From assembly GCA_029204225.1 (NCBI GenBank), contig MU833246.1:1-59036 (forward strand): a stretch of DNA of 59,036 bases, in the 5' to 3' direction. This document shows positions 30,761 through 42,856 of this stretch, one piece after another. Origin of the DNA: Diphasiastrum complanatum (lineage: Eukaryota > Streptophyta > Lycopodiopsida > Lycopodiales > Lycopodiaceae). A program made the position numbers and the translations under genes. The notes beneath the pieces were generated by a model. The model ran no database searches, was not told the DNA's origin, and saw nothing but the letters and a program-made list of their open reading frames with translations. Numbering within the stretch: position 1 is the stretch's first letter; the number at the start of each line of letters is the position of its first letter.

Positions 30761-32320
30761 CCCGAGGAACCACGCACTGAAAGGCTCACACTTTTATTGG
30801 CAAGCCGTGTTAGTTTACCACTCGGGGAACTACTGCGAATTGCACCACAAGCGAAAAGCCTTCTAGTTGAATGGGCCAAAGCGGATGAGGAGCCAGTAGC
30901 ACTTGAGCCCATATATTGTACGGGCTATGAAGAAACAAGTAACGTCCTGCACATCGGGGCAGCATGAGAAAGTGAAGAACACAACATCACTTTGCCAATC
31001 AAACACAAGAGATACGAGGACGAGGCAGCAGTAGTAGATGGAGGATCAGGTGTCAATTTGATCTCTACTACTTTGTACGAAAAATGGGATTTACAAGGAT
31101 TAAAGCCAACAAGATTTGCCATCAAGCTGGCGGATCAATCCTATGTGAAACCAAAAGGTGTAGTTGCCGATATCTTTGTAAAAATAACAGGCATACAGTT
31201 TGTGATCACTTTTGTAGTCATGGATATACCTGAATCTCCAACTGCATACCGTGTGTTACTAGGAAGACCATGGTTGAGGATCGCGCAAGTAGCACACAAT
31301 CGGGGCACGTAAAAACTCACCTTCGAGAATAGAGAGCAGACTGTAAAGGTTGATCCAACCACATGGGCGGTGAAATGTATTGCACCCAAGGCTGATGATG
31401 GATCACCTACGATAGATCACATGATTGATCGCCCAAGGCCAACCAAGGGAGGTCACTATGATTCAGAGACGGATGTCGTGAGATGGATGGATGCATTAGC
31501 AACTATTGACTACCGGACATGTCAATATGAGTCAGATCCTGAACCTAGTACATCTTCACCCAAGTGTTAAACTATGGACACACCAATCACATTTGGGGTG
31601 AATATGATAAACGTAGCATGGCTGTGAGCGGAACCTATTGAGAACCCAGTGGACGATGATTTAGTCCCCTGGCAATATGCTCTAACTTATAATAAGGAGA
31701 TTGAGCTGAATGATGAGCAGGTCCTACACCACATGGACCTAGATCATTATAGAATCAAGAAAGTACCAGCTCAACCACCGCAAAAGTCTACTATGGCGAA
31801 AGTCTCAAGGATCGGTCCACCCAAGCCACTTGTGAATAAGAAGAATCAGTTGAAGCAGCGCTACAACTAGGTGATCCAATGGAGTGATCTATCCGAAGAA
31901 GCGATAGCTACAGTGTATGTCAATGTTCACAACCACGAGGCGAAATGTTGCGACAGTCCCGATGAAAGACAACAAGGACGAATCCACCAAAATGACAAAA
32001 AGGAGCAAAAAGAAAGTGTTGGACTCCTTGAAGTCAATCAAGATAGACTCAGATACAACATCATCTTCTACACAGGTGACAAAAAATCAAAAAATGACCA
32101 GTTGGGCTAAGATCAATATGCTGAAAGAGAAATCTTGACGAGCGCCAGTTCACGAGATGCCGGAGACTTTCAAGAATTATACCTTGGACGACGTGGTATT
32201 TATGATGCCGCAAGCTCAACGAGAACCTCATCAAAGTCAGGCACCAGCGGAACAAGTCTTCAAGGGACCTGTGCAAACACAGCCGATGAACCTTGACGAG
32301 CCAGGATAAGAAGAAAAGAT
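30761..32320 (+). pseudogene. Gypsy-T protease and linker
   Basis: The protease reads AAVVDGGSGVNLIS near 31027-31070, where DSGSG would be usual, so the catalytic Asp is kept but the following Ser is Gly. PTAYRVLLGRPWL follows. TGA at 30965 and TAA at 31310 fit single C-to-T changes. The linker (TWAVKCIAPKADD, MDALATID, NDLVPWQYALTY-like) runs to 32320, with a TAG at 31868 where the reversed sister copy has Gln. The linker is long and specific to this family. Confidence 0.82.
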
Positions 32321-33853
32321 AGTGCATGTGAGAGAGCAGTTAACACCCACACAACTCAAGAGACTACGATCCTTGTTGGTGGAGTATAAAGACAATTTTT
32401 CCTGGAGTTATAGTAATCTTAAGGGCATTCCACCAACAGTAGTCCAACACACCATACCCTTGGTGGATGGAACAGTCCCCAAGATAAGCCGTTGCTACCA
32501 CTGCAACTCAAATTATATAGAGCTAAGCTGATTAAGCAGGAGTTGCAAAAGCTGATGGATGCAGATTTCATCTATGAAATCGAGCACACGGAATGGGTAT
32601 TGCCAATAGTTATAGTACCCAAAAAGAACGACAAAGTACGGATTTGTGTGAATCTGAAGGCGCTAAATGCAGTCACCAAAAAGGATCATTTTCTTTTACC
32701 ATTTACGGAAAGTGTCCTCGACAGAGTAGCTGGCGCCGAAGCCTACAGTTTTTTAGATGGCTTCAACAGCTACAACCAGGTGAAGATAGCCCCCCAAGAC
32801 CAACACAAGACAACATTTGCCATGGAATGGGGACCCTATGCCTATAAAGTGATGCCATTCGGACTTTGCAATGCCCCAAGCACCTTCTAACGAGTCATGC
32901 AAGCGACATTCAAAGATTATTTGCAAAATTTTTTGAAAATTTTCTTGGATGATCTGTGCGTGCATGGACCAGACTCAGAACACTTATCCAATTTGGAGAA
33001 AGCGTTACAGAAATACTGTGACTTCCAGATCTCCCTGAATCCAGAAAAATGTCAATTCTGGGTGACACATGGATTGATTCTCGGACATATAGTGTCAAGA
33101 CACGGGATCGCCACAGATCTATCAAAGATCAGGATCATTGTTGACCTACCACCACCGGGAACGATGTGCAAAGTCTACATCTTTATGGGTCATGCTAACT
33201 ACTATAGGATCTTCATTCTTGATTTTGCGGAGTTAGCCCGACCAATTTACAAGCTCACAACGGATCCACATTGGAACAAGTAAGCCCTAAAGGCTTTCCA
33301 AAAGCTTAAGGATGCATTGGTTTTAGCACCAATCTTACGCCCACCCAATAGGTCCATTGAGTTTCATGTGCATACGGACGCATCGAAGTATGCAGTTGGA
33401 GCAGTCTTAATCCAGCCAGGTGAACACAAAAAGGATTTTCCAATCCGATTTGCAAGCCGACAGCTCAGTGATACAAAAATGAATTATTCAACCACAGAGC
33501 GAGAAGCACTGGCAATGATCTATGCGGTTAAGAAATTTTGACACTACCTGATGGCCACACATTTCGTTTTTTATACGGACCATCAACCCTTTCTCTATCT
33601 CGTTAACAAAACTTGCAACACCGGAAGAATCACCAGATGGCTACTTCTGTTGTTGGAGTTTGATTTTTGGATAGTAGTTCGCAAGAGAAAACAACACTAC
33701 ATGGCAGATTATGTGTCACGAATCAAGGGGAAGGAGGTTGCAACCCAACCCGACGATGAGCTGGCCGATGCTACCTTATTTTACATGGACACAGTACTAG
33801 AATGGGCTGCCGACATTGTTGAATATCTAATGTGGGACCAACCAGACAAATGA
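32321..33853 (+). pseudogene. Gypsy-T reverse transcriptase and RNase H
   Basis: RT has IVIVPKKNDKVRICVNLKAL, YSFLDGFNSYNQV, MPFGLCNAPSTF and a catalytic FLDDLCVHG near 32940-32965. The thumb reads CQFWVTHGLILGHIVS. RNase H follows with HTDASKYAVGAVL, TEREALAMIYAVKKF and YTDHQPFLYL, ending in MADYVSRI. Stops interrupt at 32888 (TAA for Gln), 33281, 33539 (TGA for Arg, in KKF-RHYL) and 33851. The active-site residues are otherwise present. The fold is complete but the frame is dead without readthrough of at least four stops. Confidence 0.92.
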
Positions 33854-35053
33854 CTACCAAAGGCGGAACAGCGAAAATTGATCTTGAAGGCGAGACCTTA
33901 TCAGCTGATTGCCGACCAATTGTATCGAAGGGGACCAAATGGGATTCTTCGGCGGTGTATTCTCCCTCATGAGGCCATCCAGATCATTTCGCTTTCACAT
34001 GAAGGCATGGGTGGAGGCCATTTTACATCCAAGATTACAGTTCGCAAGATCCTGCAATCAGGATGTTGGTGGCCAACGATTCATAAGGATACAGAGGAAT
34101 ACTTGAAAAAGTGCGATGTGTGCCAAAGGGCGAAGAGACCAATGAGATTGAATTATGACCTACTGCACCCAGTCTTAGCCCAAGCACCATTCGAAAAGTG
34201 GGGATTGGATTACATCGGTCCAATTCACTCTGTGGCAAGGAGTTCCCAGGCTCGATACATAATCGTAGCCACAGACTATCTCACCAAGTGGGTCGAAGCC
34301 AAGGCAATAAGAGTACCTGATGTTAGGACCACTGCCAAGTTCCTTTATGAAAATATCATTGTGTGCTTTGGATGCCCGGTGGAGCTAGTTAGTGATCGCG
34401 GAAGTCATTTCATCAATGAGACCATCAAGGTCCTGTTGGAGGAATTCTTCGTGATCTATAGGACTAGTACGTCTTATTATCCTCATGGTAATGGGCAAGC
34501 AGAATCATCCAATAAGATCATGTGTAGCTTGCTCATGAAAATAGTTGAAGCTAGCAGATCAAATTGGGAACATAAGTTGCATGCTTCTCTGTGGGCATTC
34601 AGGACAGCAAATAAGAGAAGCACAAACCAAACACCTTTCGAATTGGTACATGGTCAGGATGCTGTGATGCCAATAGAGTTGTTAGTCTCTTCATTAAGGA
34701 TTGCTACAACGCAACGTCTGAATGAATCCAAATCTCTACAACTACGCCATGAAGCTCTGCATATACTCTGTGAAATACGCTTACTAGCTATGCATGCACT
34801 GGCAGCTGAAAAGGAAAGACACAAAGCATGGCACGATCGCAGGTTACAAAAGAAGGATCTTCGCTCCGGAGATCTGGTCTTGATGTATAAAATGAAGGCG
34901 ATCAAGGGAAAATCAAAATTCACAGGCAAGGGTCCTTATCGGATCAAGGAAATTCTTAATCATGGAGCCGTGAATTTAGAAAAGCTAGATGGGAAACCAT
35001 TCGATACTCCCGTCAATGGTAGCCGGATGCACAAGTACTGGCCACCACAATGA
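33854..35053 (+). pseudogene. Gypsy-T integrase
   Basis: 391 residues are open from 33878. The finger is HEGMGGGHF plus CDVCQRAKR (about 34000-34135). The core has WGLDYIGPI (first Asp), LVSDRGSHF (second Asp) and YYPHGNGQAESSNK (Glu). The C-terminal part has LRSGDLVLMYK and KGPYRIKEIL and ends MHKYWPPQ. No chromodomain follows, in line with Tat/Athila-type elements rather than chromoviruses. This stretch is intact, but the upstream pol frame it depends on is broken. The stop is at 35051-35053. Confidence 0.93.
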
Positions 35054-35699
35054 GATAGATCCAGATTGGTGGTGGCACATTATGAAAAGGTATTCTGATA
35101 GACCATCATCACTAGATCTAGGAAGATCAAAACAAATCAAGCTAGATCCATCAAAGATTTGGCCAGATCTAACAAGATTGAGAAAATCCATTAGGATCCA
35201 AGGGGGATCCAGATCTAGATGGGATCAAGGAGGAAGCAGATCATCATATTATACCAATAAGCCCCCTAAATTTGCAGATCAGAAACTTCGATCTCAATAA
35301 CTATGGCAAATTAAGGACAAAATTCACCAAAGACTGATGGATCTGTTACCAGATGTCCATTAGAACTTCCAGAGAACTACCAACAGTTATATCAAACATG
35401 GATGAAGCTGATTACCAGTTTGCAAAAGTTAAAAATCAGAAAATCTCAAGATCTCGTCAAAAAACACTCTAAAAGAGCATTTTTTTCATGATTTTTGGAG
35501 ATCCCTTGGGAGATAGCTCTTGAAACTTGGACAGTCACTGTATTTGACCCAGATGCATCCATAAAAATCTGTGCGAGAGTTCCTAATGGAAGAATCATCA
35601 TTTTTTAGTGTGTGCAAGGGTTCCCAGAAGTTGAATCTTCAGAACCCTCGCAGAGCATCAAGATCATCCTACCAACCCTCGCAAGGTGCCTAAATAAAA
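35054..35699 (+). other. Gypsy-T 3' non-coding region
   Basis: No coding motif. GATC-rich stretch at 35100-35240. AACCCTCGCA motifs at about 35640-35685 echo the 5' leader. No clear purine tract or 3' LTR was identified before the next element begins at about 35700. Confidence 0.5.
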
Positions 35700-36000
35700 T
35701 TAGAGCAATGAAATTAGACTGCCTACATGGCTTCTCTCATAAGTTCGTTCGACTTTATGTGGGACCATATTATGTCACCAAGAAGATCAACCCAGTGGCT
35801 TACCGATTGGCACTGCCATCCAGCTTGGATATACACAATGTGTTTTATATCTCATTGCTCAAATGGTACAAACCGGATGAGTGATTTGATCGGCAAGACG
35901 AAATCCATCACCCACCATCGACACTTGATGATACGAAGAGACAGCTTGTACCAGAACAAATATTGGCACATAGAAAGCGACTTCGAATCAAAGACACGTT
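35700..36000 (+). pseudogene. Chromovirus integrase C-terminus and chromodomain remnant
   Basis: The plus strand reads LSPKF-like HGFSHKFVRLYVGPYYV, KINPVAYRLALPS, then HNVFYISLLKWYKPDE, a stop, and in continuing sequence VPEQILAHRKRLRIKDTL. This is the GPY/F module and the beginning of the chromodomain of a chromovirus-type Gypsy integrase, a different lineage from Gypsy-T upstream. It is about 100 codons only, cut on both sides. Confidence 0.82.
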
Positions 36001-36004
36001 GACT

Positions 36005-38920
36005 GTCATGAATTGTTCTCGTTCGACCTTCGTGTCTTGTTCGTGCTGTGACAAAGTTGCAAGAGTTCACCATTTCTGACACTCTCTCTTGAACCTTGCA
36101 GTTTTGTTTGTTCAATCCAATTGCCTCTCTTTGCTTGGTAAAGAGTGGCTTGTCGAGCGGTTTTATGAGGAGATCTGCAATCATACTTTCTGATTTTATG
36201 AACTGGACCTAGAGCTCTCATTTCGAGCTCAAATGTGATGGTACTTCAAAGGAATGTGCTTCGTCTTTGAATGGAAGACATGATTTTGGGACAGATAGAT
36301 GGTACTCTAGGAGTCCATCCTCATCGTGCTTGGCCCCTCTTGTGGTATCCCGATTGCCTCCAACATCATCCGCAACCACACTACCTCATTTGTCACTTTC
36401 GAGGCTGCGACATACTCAGCTTCGCAAGAAGATTGAGCTACCAGGGTTTGCTTTTTGCATATCCAGCTGATTGCAGCTCCACATGCTATTGTACATCCTC
36501 CAGTAATGGACTTGTTGTCATCCTGGCAGCTCGCCGGCCAGCTCGCATCACTGTAGTGATGTAGCTTGAATCATTTCTTCTTGTTTCTAGCTTTGTAGGT
36601 TAATCCAAGATAGTGTAGGATTCGTTTGGCCATTTGCCAATGTGCTAGACCAGGACTGGGACAGAATTGGCTCAATGCGTAAACAGAGAAGGCAAGATCC
36701 GGTCTGGTACAAATTGTCAAGTACATCAGACTCCCGATTAAGTTTTGGTAGGGTATACCTACCATCTTCTGTTCTTCCTCTTCAATTTTTGGGCAATCCT
36801 GTTTCGTGAGCTTGGCTCCAGCTATCATTGGTGTGGCTTTCTCTTTGCAGTCCATCATGTGGTACTGCTCATCCACAAGAATGGTCAATATCACAAAATC
36901 CTTTCCTACTCTTTTGATGTAGACATTACAGTCTGGTTGAAGTCTACAGACTTCAGAAGACCACCAAGCTTTTTGTACCAGGCCCGTGATGCCTGTTTTA
37001 GACCGTAGATGCATCTCTATAATCGACAAACATATTGCCTGTTGTCGGGGTCTTCATAGCCTTCAGGTTGCTTCATGAACATTTCCTCCTCTAGATCTCT
37101 GTGGAGAAAGGCTATTTTCACGTCAATATGGTGAATTTCCAGATTGTACTGTGTAACGTATGCAAGGAGTAGCCTTATGCTTGTCATCTTCACCATGGGC
37201 GAATATGTGTCAAAATAGTCGACACCATATCTCTACGTGTAGCCCTTTGCGACAAGCCTTGCCTTGTAGTGGCCAATAGTGCCATCTGATTTAAGTTTTT
37301 TCTTGTATACCCACTTGCAGTCGACTATTTTTCTGTTTTCTGGCAATGGCTCTAATGTCCGTGCCTCGTTTTGCCTCATCGACTTGATCTCCTCTGACAT
37401 TGCCTGCTTCCAAAATTCTCCCTCTGAACTTTGGATAGCTTCTTGGTATGTTGCTGGCTCTTCTGTGAAGTTACAGTACTCGAACTACGTGTCTTCACTC
37501 CATTGAAGATTGTCAGAATAGCGGTCTGGAGGTCTTCTTTGTCTTGTTGACCTTCGAGGTTCGCTTCGTCACTGCTCAAACATTTCTTGTTCATGGGGTC
37601 GATCCTCCGCTTCCTGTTGTTTTGGAGTTAGGAGCTCTGCATTCTGATTTGATGTATGTCCTCGATCTCCTTCTTGAATAGGCAGCAGTGTGAAGATCTC
37701 ATGGCCTCTTTTGTCTTTCAGTCCAGGAAATTTGGACTCGTCGAACTTCACATCTATGCTCGAAACAACCTTCTTCGTGGTTGGATCGTAGAGTCTGTAC
37801 ACATGTGTTCCGTTCGAATAGCCAACCATGATTGTTTGTTCGGATTTGTCATCAAGCTTGCTTCTCTTTTCTTTTGAAATGTGCTTGTATGCTGCACATC
37901 CGAACACTCGTACGTATGACAAATCAGGCTTTCTGCCTATCCACATTTCGTATGATGTTTTGTTCTCCAATGCTGTCATTGTAGATCTGTTCAGCAGGTG
38001 TACAGTTGTAGCTATTGCCTCGGCCCAGAATCGATCTGACAATTGAGCCTGTGCCATCATGCATCTGGCTCCTTCGACTAGCGTTCTATTTCTTTTTTCT
38101 GCCACACCATTGTATTTAGGTGTGTATGCAGGAGTGAACTGGTGTTCGATCCCCTATTCTTCGCAGAATCTTGAGAATTTTGTGCTTTTGTATTCACCTC
38201 CATTGTCAGATCTAAGGATCTGTATCTTTTTCAAAGTGTGTCACTCTACGAATTCCACGAACTTATTGAAAGAATCGAATACATCAGAATTTTTCTTCAA
38301 GTAGTAGATCGTGGTCATTTGGCTGTAATCATCTATGAAGTTAGAAAATATCTCGAATCTGAGAGCGAATCTGTTTTCATCGGTCCACACACATCACAGA
38401 GTGGACGAACTCAAGAACTTCTTTGGCTCTTCTTCCCTCGTGTGTGAATGGATTCCAATGTTGCTTGCCTTTCTGACAAGCTTCACAGAACTCTGCCTCT
38501 GGCCTTGAAATCTTGAGACCTGTGACAATGTCCTTTCTGCTCATGTCATACAAGATCCGCATGTTCAGATGATACATTCTTCTATGCCAGAGGTGATCTT
38601 CGTTTTCTGAAGCATTTAATATGCTTTCAGAGTTGTTGATTATTTTGGCATGGTAGAGATTTCCTTCTCTGCATCCGACCGTCAGCAACTTGTTTGTCGT
38701 CTTCTCGATCATTCGGCAAGTGTTGCCGTCGAATAAAACTCGAATGTCTAGATCTGCCATCTTGGAGACAAATAGTAGATCATTTCTGAGTGAGAGTACA
38801 TAGAGTGCTCCTGGCAGCTCTGCTTGGCCTGACAATGTTCGTAGATGTAGAGAGCCGATGTCTTTGACATCTTGTCTGCTTCCATCGCCTAGAATCACTG
38901 CTATGTCGTTTTCGAGTTCG
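36005..38920 (-). pseudogene. Copia-F pol, reversed and decayed
   Basis: Read from 38920 downward: end of protease domain (VILGDGSRQDVKDIG), integrase finger (HLWHRRMYHLNM, CEACQKGKQ), core pieces and 38105-37569 (AEKRNRTLVEGARCMMAQ, FGCAAYKHISKEKR), linker, RT pieces around 37350-37050, then 37029-36571. There ILTILVD jumps directly to the connection region (ATPMIAGAKLT, TRPDLAFSVYALSQF), deleting the YVDD pocket. RNase H (YSDASW, SSCEAEYVAA, IADLLIKPLDKPLF) reaches about 36060. Many stops and shifts. The lineage is close to Copia-B. The gag end is cut at about 38920 by Copia-C, and no LTR is recognisable. Confidence 0.88.
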
Positions 38921-41890
38921 CAAAAGTTGATGAAGAGAAAAAAATGTAGCCAAACAACCTGATCAACAAGCAAATATAGTTACAACATCTCCTGAAGTCA
39001 AAATGGACGAGGACGCTTTTATGGTCAAAGACAAATACGGTGATTCGAATGATTCATGGTTTCTGGATTCCGGAGCTACTCAACATATGACCAATCATCG
39101 CAAGATTTTTCAATCATATACGTCTTACAACACGAAGAAGTATGTTCATCTTGGTGACGATAACACTAACACTATCGAAGGTGAAGGTACTGTAAGATTA
39201 AGGTTCCAACATGATCAATTCAAACTATTGTCGAAAGTCTTGTATGTTCCTAAACTATCTATAAATCTGTTATCAGTAAGTAGAATCACAGATTTAGGTC
39301 ATAGGATGGAGTTTGAATCTCACCAATGCAGAATTATCTATAGGAGTAATAAGATCCTTGCACTCGACAAGAGACATGAATACTTATATAGATTGGCACA
39401 TTGTTATTCTGATTCTAGTCAAGCTTTGAAGACCTTTGTTCTTGTCAATAAGGCATTATTATGGCATCATCGCTTAGGACATTTGAGTTATACATCTGTT
39501 TCGAACATGTCCAAACAATCCCTAGCACTGGATCTCGACTATCCTTTTAGTAAAGTCGATCTCCTTGTATGCCATAGCTGCATCTTTGGAAAGCAGACTA
39601 CGATTTCGTTTAGATCGAGGTATAGACATATGCAACAAAAGGTCTATTAGATGTCTTTCATACAGATTTATGTGGACCTATGCAAACTCCTTCATTACTA
39701 GATACAAAGTATTTCATTACCTTTATTGACAAATTTTCCAGAAAAGTAGCTGTTTACTTCATTAAACAGAAGTCAGAAGCTTTCATCAAGTTCAGACAAT
39801 TCAAAGAGAATGCAGAAAATCACACTGGTAAACAAATCAAATCACTGAGATCCGATAACGAGGGAGAATACATCTCCACCGAATTCAAGGAGTACTGTCT
39901 TAACACCGGCATTGAGCAACAATACATTACCTCTTATTTGCCTCAGTCAAATGGTCTTGTTGAGAGAAAGAACAGAACCTTAGTCGAATCGGCAAAATGC
40001 ATGTTATCACAAGCGACACTTCCGAAGTCCTTTTGGATTGAAGTTGTTTCAACAACAACCTATATTCAGAACAGATGTTGTACTAAAGGTCTTTCAAACA
40101 AAACACCATTCTAAGTTTGGACAGGTACCAAACCCTCTTTATCAAACTTACAAGTTTTTGGATGTATTGCTTATGCGCAGATTCCTCATGATCTTAGGAG
40201 AAGATCGACTTTCAAAGCATCAAATGTATTTTCATCAGCTACACTACTTTAGATCAAGCCTACAAGTTGTTCGATCCTATCGAGTCGAAGATATTCGTTA
40301 GCTAGGATGTCATATTCATCAAAGATCCATTTATCGACCTCAAGGAAAAAGGAAAAGCCCATATAACTGACTCTTCAATTTCATCCTACACATTGAACTT
40401 CCCAGTTCCTCAGTCACTATTCCTATCGAAGGTCCAAGCTCATCTACTTTTGATGAATAACATATCAATGACGAATCCAAAGATGATGATGTTGCAGTTC
40501 AGCAACTACAACATGATGAAAGTGATCAACTTCCTCTATTTTCCAGAAGATCATCAAGAACTAGCAGACCACCTATCAGGTATATTGACGAGTCTGCAGC
40601 CTATCTTGTTCAGGAGCCAACTACTGTCGAAGAGGCACTCAATCAGCCCGATTCCGATCTCTGGAAAGAAGCTATGGATAAAGAGTATTCATCTCTTATC
40701 AAGAACCAGACATGGACGATTGTCGAATTATCTGCTAGTAGAAACGTAGTTGATTGCAAATGGAATTTCAAAGTCAAGTACAAAGTAGACGGAAACATCA
40801 ACAGAAGGAAAGCTCGACTTGTCACCAGAGGATTTTCTCAGGTATACAACGTCGATTATACTGAGACCTTCAGTCCAATAGTCAACCATTCTTCTATTCA
40901 ACTTTTATTATCATTTGCTGCTGTAGCAAATTTGGAAATACATCAAATGGATGTACAGACAACATATCTCAATGGAGTTATTGAAGAAGACATTTACATG
41001 GTGCTACCCGAAAGTTATATTATCGAAGGAGACAATTACATGGTGCTACCCGAAAGTTATATTCTACATGACCGATCTAGGCGAAGCTCATTTCTGCCTT
41101 GGTATTCAAATTTACAGAGACAGAAATCGAAAGTTGATCTACATTACTCAACAGAGGTACATTTACAATATGTTAGTCAGATATAATCTGGTTAGTTGCA
41201 AGTTAGTTCTCTCACCAATGGAACCATGTCTCAAATTGTCAAAGGACCACTGTCTCTGAACAATCGAAGAAAAGGAGCAAATGCGTGAGTATCCTTATCA
41301 TTCGATAATAGGATTTCTTATGTACGCAATAATCTATACCATGCCAGACATAGCTTTTGCAGTCAGCTCCCTAAATCAGTATATGACCAACCCGGGTGTA
41401 ACACATTGGAAGGCTCTCATCAGAGTCATGAGATATCTTTGAGCTACTATAGACTTTTGCATTTGTTATGGAGCAGTCGACAATGACAAACTCAATTTAC
41501 TCAGTGGTTACACAAATGCAAGTTGGGCAAGAGATATAGACACTCGTAAATCTACTTCTGGATTCACATTCTTACTCAACAATGGTCCAATTTTTTGGAA
41601 CAATCGCAAGCAATCTTCAATAGCTCTATCTTCTACAGAATCAGAGTATATCACAGTCTCACAAGCTACTAAGAAAGCAATTTGGTTGAGAAACTTACTT
41701 TCAGATATCAGTCTGAGTTAACATGCTTCGACATTATTATTTTGTGATAAAAAGAGGTCAAATTGCAGTATTGTCGAACACAAGATATGACAACGAATAT
41801 TTTTACTAAAGTATTAAGCTTGGATCCACATAGGAAGTTTTGTACAGAACTAAGTTTAAAAGTCAAGGCATTCATGGATTCAGATTAAGG
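38921..41890 (+). pseudogene. Copia-C pol, decayed
   Basis: Begins just after the gag knuckle. Protease WFLDSGATQHMTN at about 39057-39095. Integrase finger LLWHHRLGHLSYTSV and CHSCIFGKQ. Core FHTDLCGPM, RSDNEGEYIS and LVERKNRT (frames 39003-39650 and 39680-40114). RT starts with CKWNFKVKYKVDG, FSQVYNVDYTETFSPIV and HQMDVQTTYLNG. A 28-bp segment is then repeated (40994-41021 and 41037-41064) and the YVDD region is deleted, joining to TDLGEAHFCLGIQ. RNase H (GYTNASWARDIDTRKST, SSTESEYITVSQATKKAIWL) follows with further stops. The 3' LTR starts at 41896 after AAGGAGGAG. Confidence 0.9.
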
Positions 41891-42133
41891 AGGAGTGTTG
41901 GATTATTCTCCCACTAATCGACTAATTGACATTCTAATCTTCGTCCAACTTTTATCCAAACCTGCAATTTTTTTCGTGTTTTTACACAGTCTGCATTACT
42001 CGAAACGGCTCACAGTGATAGTTTACGTTCATTTTTGCAGATAGATTGTTTACGACCAGAGCCACTGACTTGCATTAATCCATCAGCAAGTAGTTTCTGA
42101 GAAGTCCTAACTAGATGGATGCCAACACATCAC

Positions 42134-42170
42134 AGCCAATTGGATGACTCTAATTGCTTAGTATAAATAA
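42134..42170 (+). promoter_or_regulatory. CCAAT and TATA boxes in the Copia-C LTR
   Basis: AGCCAATTGG at about 42134-42143 and TATAAATAA at 42162-42170, spaced about 25 bp, in the first third of the LTR where U3 promoters sit. The microsatellite lies about 80 bp downstream, so it would fall in the start of the transcript. Confidence 0.5.
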
Positions 42171-42244
42171 CTATTTATATTTCAACAGCTTATGATCAAG
42201 AAGAGTATTATGACGACGATTCTCAGATCAAATATCGAATACTT

Positions 42245-42246
<2 letters not shown>

Positions 42247-42312
<66 letters not shown>
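42247..42312 (+). repeat. (CT)n microsatellite inside the Copia-C LTR
   Basis: An uninterrupted CT dinucleotide run of about 33 units, placed downstream of the LTR TATA box. Confidence 0.95.
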
Positions 42313-42313
<1 letters not shown>

Positions 42314-42856
42314 GTGAGCTTGTACACTCTTGAACATTCTAGTTCAATTCTTTAGAGTTGATTAGAGATTGCTATTGCGCTACATGCTTATCAGTCGTTG
42401 CGCTTAATTCAGACTTACATTTTAGCCGTTCAGAGATAGCTTAGAGTACGCGACTTTGATCCGCAACTTGTTGTACTCATTTACATCTGTTTCGCTTTCA
42501 TACTAAATCAATATTATCTTCTTATTGCATCTAGCCTTGTCTCAGAATGTATGCGATTTAGTAATTCTTCGCGACTAATTATTTGTCTAATGTTTCACGA
42601 CAAATTAATTGTCTAATGTTTCGGTGTTTAATGTTTGGCTACGTAATCATTGTAGCACTAATGATTTCAAAGTTACTTACTATAAGATCGAACGTGTTTT
42701 ATATCACTACTGTTTTGTTCGAAATTGATAGGCGTAGTCATGCATAAAGAAAGAGGAAGATATTTTATTTCGCTGCGCACGATAAGTTTTCTTTCTTGTC
42801 GTTCGAATTCTTTTCTTTTCGAGTTCGACCTATCTTTTACACATCTCTTTTCAACA

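Larger units (their letters stand above)
41896..42856 (+). repeat. Copia-C 3' LTR
   Basis: Starts TGTTGGATTATTC after the purine tract 41887-41895 and ends TTTTCAACA, so the first and last five bases (TGTTG/CAACA) are inverted. 961 bp. It contains CCAAT and TATAAATA boxes and a CT microsatellite. Gypsy-T sequence starts in the next base, which supports the right boundary. No second LTR is present in the window. Confidence 0.72.

Noticed and set aside
32897-33283. Endogenous pararetrovirus or other virus RT
   Set aside because: RT, RNase H and integrase are in Ty3/Gypsy order with an integrase and primer site; no movement or coat protein motif is present.
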